A stretch of 9,317 nucleotides of DNA from Methanobacteriota archaeon. GTDB lineage: Archaea; Thermoplasmatota; Poseidoniia; Poseidoniales; Poseidoniaceae. Made by a program: the position numbers and the translations under genes. The DNA is taken from NCBI GenBank assembly GCA_002726845.1, contig PBSP01000051.1:1-9317 (forward strand). The letters run 5' to 3'. Of the stretch, positions 6,582 to 9,317 are shown in pieces; positions within the stretch are counted from its first letter, which is position 1; every line of letters begins with the position of its first letter. Under the pieces are notes generated by a model. The model was not told where the DNA came from. It saw nothing but the letters and a program-made list of their open reading frames with translations, and ran no database searches.

Positions 6582-9317
6582 TCAGACGTTGTCCCAGTCC
6601 AATTTTTCATCCTCAGGCGGTGCGTCGTCTTGTTCTTCAGAGTCTATCGAACCATCACCAAAGGTGTTCCAGGAATCAATGATTTTCATCTCAGCAGCCG
6701 CCGTTCTTCGGCGCTGAAGCGTGATAAGCAATGCTACGAGAACGGCAACAGCCACAGCACCAATGGCGAAGCCAAGGGAAAAGAATCCCGATTGACTCGA
6801 CTCAATCACTTTCAGTGGAGTGTACAGGACATCAACCGTTGCCGAATCTCCAACACCATCGGTTGCAATGACCTTGAAACTCGGTTGTCCGACACCTGAC
6901 GGTTGAAAATCAATTGAACCGGTCCAAGTTCCATCACCGTCGTCGTCGCTGAGGTTAAACGACCACGTTTGGATATTGTGAACAATATCGACACGAACAT
7001 CATCGGTTGTTCCATCCGCATCGAGCAATTGCACAGAAACATCGAGAGTGACGAGCTCATCGGTCACGAATTCAGTTTGTGAAAGAACAAGGCTGGTTTG
7101 AACCAATTCTGGTAAGCTTGAGCGGACGGTGAAGTTGATGTGTTGTTCGGATGTCGCGCCCCGGGAATCTTTCACGTACAAAGAAACGTGATGGGGACCA
7201 GGAGCAAAGACTTGTGTAAACGTCGATTGTGTGCTCAAAACCGTTGTTTCCGCATTGAGGCGATGAAGACGCCATTCCCTGCTGACAAGGTCATTATCCG
7301 CATCCATCGATGCACCTTCAAACACGATGTCGGTTCCGGGATCAATGGATGCAAGGTTTTCTGGTGAGATGATGATGGCTGATGGATCGCTCGGAAGAAT
7401 TTGGATTTGAAGCGACTCAATTCGAGACATCCCGTTCTCATCAACCAATTCGATTTGAATCTCTTGCAGGCCTGCACTAAGTTGCAATTCATGCACGTTG
7501 GACGTGGGAGCATCGGACAAAATTGGAACAAAGGTTGACGCTTGTTCATCATACACCCGAACCGTCATGGCGAACGTATCTCCGTCGAAATCAATACTTT
7601 CACGTGCATCGAAGACAATCATGTCACTCGAGGCGTATTGACTTCCATTTAGGGGAGATTCCATAATCAAAACGGGGGCTGATTCCGCAACGTCGAGGCT
7701 TTTCGTAGTCGATACATTCGGGTTGATGCCATCGCCGATTGTTAGAGTGATTTGGTGGACGCCTGCCGACAACCTCGTTTCGAAGGTCAACCAATCTTCA
7801 TTTTCTGGGGTTAAACGCCCGTCCAGATCGCTTCTCCAATCGACTTGCAAAAATTCAGAACCCGCTGCAGGTTCAAGTTCAGAACAATGCCAAATTCCAT
7901 CCATAGGGAATGTAGAACAGGCTGAATCGAAATCACCACTGCCGTTCGCAGAGAACGGAATCAAAACCGACGAATCAAGGCTGTCGAACATAGCCACATC
8001 CTCTATGAGAGCCCGAGGAGGGGAATTTTCGACGGTTACCAATTGTGTTGAAATTGACATCTGTCCGATGTGATCCATGCGATTGTCTGTGATTCTGAGT
8101 TCTATTTGATGCACGCCGCGAGACAGGAAACCGCTCCAAGAAACATTTTCAATGCCTTGTCCGACCTTGATACTGCCATCCACACTGGACCACCATTCAA
8201 ACGATACGGGATTGTTCTCAGGGTCAAACGAATCGCTACCGTTGAAGTAAATGGCGTCTTCACTTGCGGTCCCATTTCGCTCAATATTGAATGCGGACGT
8301 TGGCATTTCATTGAACAACTTGACCTCGACCGAGTGGGTGTCTGTGTTCCCAACCCGATCCCATGCGATGACGTTGAGGAAGAAAGACTCGGGTGGGTCG
8401 TCGGTGAAGTGGTCAAAGGTGTAAGACAACTCTTCGGGACAAGTCCATTGATTGTCCCATGCTGGTGATGGACGGTTGTATCCTCCGAAAGTAATCTTGC
8501 AAGCAAAATCGTCGTTTTCTGGGTCAAACGTTCCAGAGGTGTTGATGATAACGGTCCCAGTCTGTGCCATCATAAGTTCGTTCCATGGGGTTACAAAGGG
8601 ATCAAACGATACATTGAGTTCGGGAGCGAGATTGGTTAACTCGATGGTTCGAGTTTCAGAAACGCAATATCCTACGTCATCGCATACTTCCAGGGTTAAG
8701 TCATGAATTCCATCGCTGAGCGTGAATCCTGAAGACCCATCGTTGACAACGAACGGCATTGTACTCTGAGATGAAGAAACGAGGCCGTCAAGGGAAGAGG
8801 TCCAAGTAAGAGTCAGTACATCATCATCCAAGTCCCATGATTCCTGAGCGTCAAACAACACTTGTCCTTGTGAAGGGAACACCTCACCGTCCAACGGTGA
8901 GGTCCAATTAAGGAACGGAGGTTGATTGTCCAATTCAAGTTGACAATACATGATTACGTTTCCACCAAGGGCGGTGGTTGTCGTATTGCTTTTGCTGTCA
9001 TAACCGCAATCCACTGTCACATCGTTAACCGCTGATGCACCAGTGTTGGTCCATCTTTGCCCAATGAAATCCGCCAACAAAACTTGTCCATCATCGTTGG
9101 TAAACTCGGAGACGGATGGTTCGAATTGTGCAAAACTGACGTTTGCATAAGCATTCGGAATTCCATTGGAACGATTGTTTACAACCCATACAAGCGCATC
9201 CCATGCCACATCTATGGATGCGCCTGAGGGAATGTTTGCGAGGCTGATATCGATGTTGCTGGGTTGATGCAGATGCATATGCGACGAAGCATCCAAATCC
9301 AAGACGTGTGCACCGCT
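6582..9317 (-). CDS. Large Ig/PKD-repeat cell-surface protein, C-terminal part (5' end outside window)
   Basis: This is the last 911 codons of a surface protein. The frame stays open to the window edge (the TTG at 9302 is internal), so the N-terminus and signal peptide lie beyond. Numbered from that TTG, a first domain (about 15-125) looks like a carboxypeptidase-regulatory or related beta fold with Cys100 and Cys120. About seven Ig/PKD-like modules follow, near 128-224, 227-330, 333-426, 429-539, 542-637, 638-727 and 730-829. Their shared signs are a strand motif of the type LSAGVHQITLTIGDG at five module ends and a W-x-S-x-x-D-G motif in three (167, 370, 489). A helix at 838-862 followed by QRRR makes it a type I membrane protein with most of its mass outside. 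The 44-residue tail is acidic and ends LDWDNV. No enzyme motif was seen; adhesion, binding or an S-layer-like role is inferred. It probably shares an operon with the two genes downstream. Confidence 0.85.
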   Translation of the reverse strand, partial: SGAHVLDLDASSHMHLHQPSNIDISLANIPSGASIDVAWDALVWVVNNRSNGIPNAYANVSFAQFEPSVSEFTNDDGQVLLADFIGQRWTNTGASAVNDVTVDCGYDSKSNTTTTALGGNVIMYCQLELDNQPPFLNWTSPLDGEVFPSQGQVLFDAQESWDLDDDVLTLTWTSSLDGLVSSSQSTMPFVVNDGSSGFTLSDGIHDLTLEVCDDVGYCVSETRTIELTNLAPELNVSFDPFVTPWNELMMAQTGTVIINTSGTFDPENDDFACKITFGGYNRPSPAWDNQWTCPEELSYTFDHFTDDPPESFFLNVIAWDRVGNTDTHSVEVKLFNEMPTSAFNIERNGTASEDAIYFNGSDSFDPENNPVSFEWWSSVDGSIKVGQGIENVSWSGFLSRGVHQIELRITDNRMDHIGQMSISTQLVTVENSPPRALIEDVAMFDSLDSSVLIPFSANGSGDFDSACSTFPMDGIWHCSELEPAAGSEFLQVDWRSDLDGRLTPENEDWLTFETRLSAGVHQITLTIGDGINPNVSTTKSLDVAESAPVLIMESPLNGSQYASSDMIVFDARESIDFDGDTFAMTVRVYDEQASTFVPILSDAPTSNVHELQLSAGLQEIQIELVDENGMSRIESLQIQILPSDPSAIIISPENLASIDPGTDIVFEGASMDADNDLVSREWRLHRLNAETTVLSTQSTFTQVFAPGPHHVSLYVKDSRGATSEQHINFTVRSSLPELVQTSLVLSQTEFVTDELVTLDVSVQLLDADGTTDDVRVDIVHNIQTWSFNLSDDDGDGTWTGSIDFQPSGVGQPSFKVIATDGVGDSATVDVLYTPLKVIESSQSGFFSLGFAIGAVAVAVLVALLITLQRRRTAAAEMKIIDSWNTFGDGSIDSEEQDDAPPEDEKLDWDNV

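Noticed and set aside
8070..8527. Open frames on both strands of over 130 residues inside the Ig/PKD gene
   Set aside because: Their composition is unlike a protein family and they overlap a clear set of Ig/PKD modules in the accepted frame.
9300..9302. TTG at 9302 as the true start of the Ig/PKD protein
   Set aside because: There is no signal peptide after it, the frame is open to the window edge, and the following residues read as the middle of a domain.

Overview
The window looks like a piece of a planktonic archaeal genome, most likely Marine Group II Euryarchaeota (Poseidoniales). This is an inference from gene style rather than from a marker gene. It combines carotenoid genes with very acidic secreted proteins, a multi-Ig/PKD surface protein with a single C-terminal membrane anchor, LDL-receptor-A-like Asp/Glu/Cys repeats, and tight gene packing with few Shine-Dalgarno sequences. 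No rRNA, tRNA, CRISPR or mobile element was recognised.

Left part, plus strand (1-3294): a carotenoid block. It opens with the C-terminal part of a CrtI-type phytoene desaturase that runs off the left edge. Nine bases later comes a small thioredoxin-fold lipoprotein with a CxxC motif and a TTG start. A 208-base gap follows, then a full-length phytoene synthase (CrtB), whose end overlaps or nearly touches a family-2 glycosyltransferase of the DPM1/polyprenyl-phosphate hexose synthase type. CrtB joins two geranylgeranyl diphosphates into phytoene and CrtI desaturates it towards lycopene. The glycosyltransferase could act on a carotenoid or on a polyprenyl phosphate. The lipoprotein has no known part in carotenoid synthesis.

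Right part, minus strand (9317 down to 3295): a three-gene cell-surface block read in the opposite direction. The first gene (5' end outside the window) encodes a large extracellular protein of about seven Ig/PKD-like modules with one membrane helix and a short acidic cytosolic tail. Next is a very acidic secreted, C-terminally anchored protein with two two-cysteine LDLa-like repeats. Last is a four-helix membrane protein whose start overlaps the preceding stop by ATGA. The last two are probably translationally coupled and may form one complex. A possible TATA box and a perfect dyad sit just before the middle gene and suggest a leaderless internal promoter.

The two blocks converge and meet with no spacer at 3294/3295. 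The only sizeable intergenic stretch is 1270-1477. The most interesting unexplained material is the surface block, whose proteins I can describe but not assign a function.
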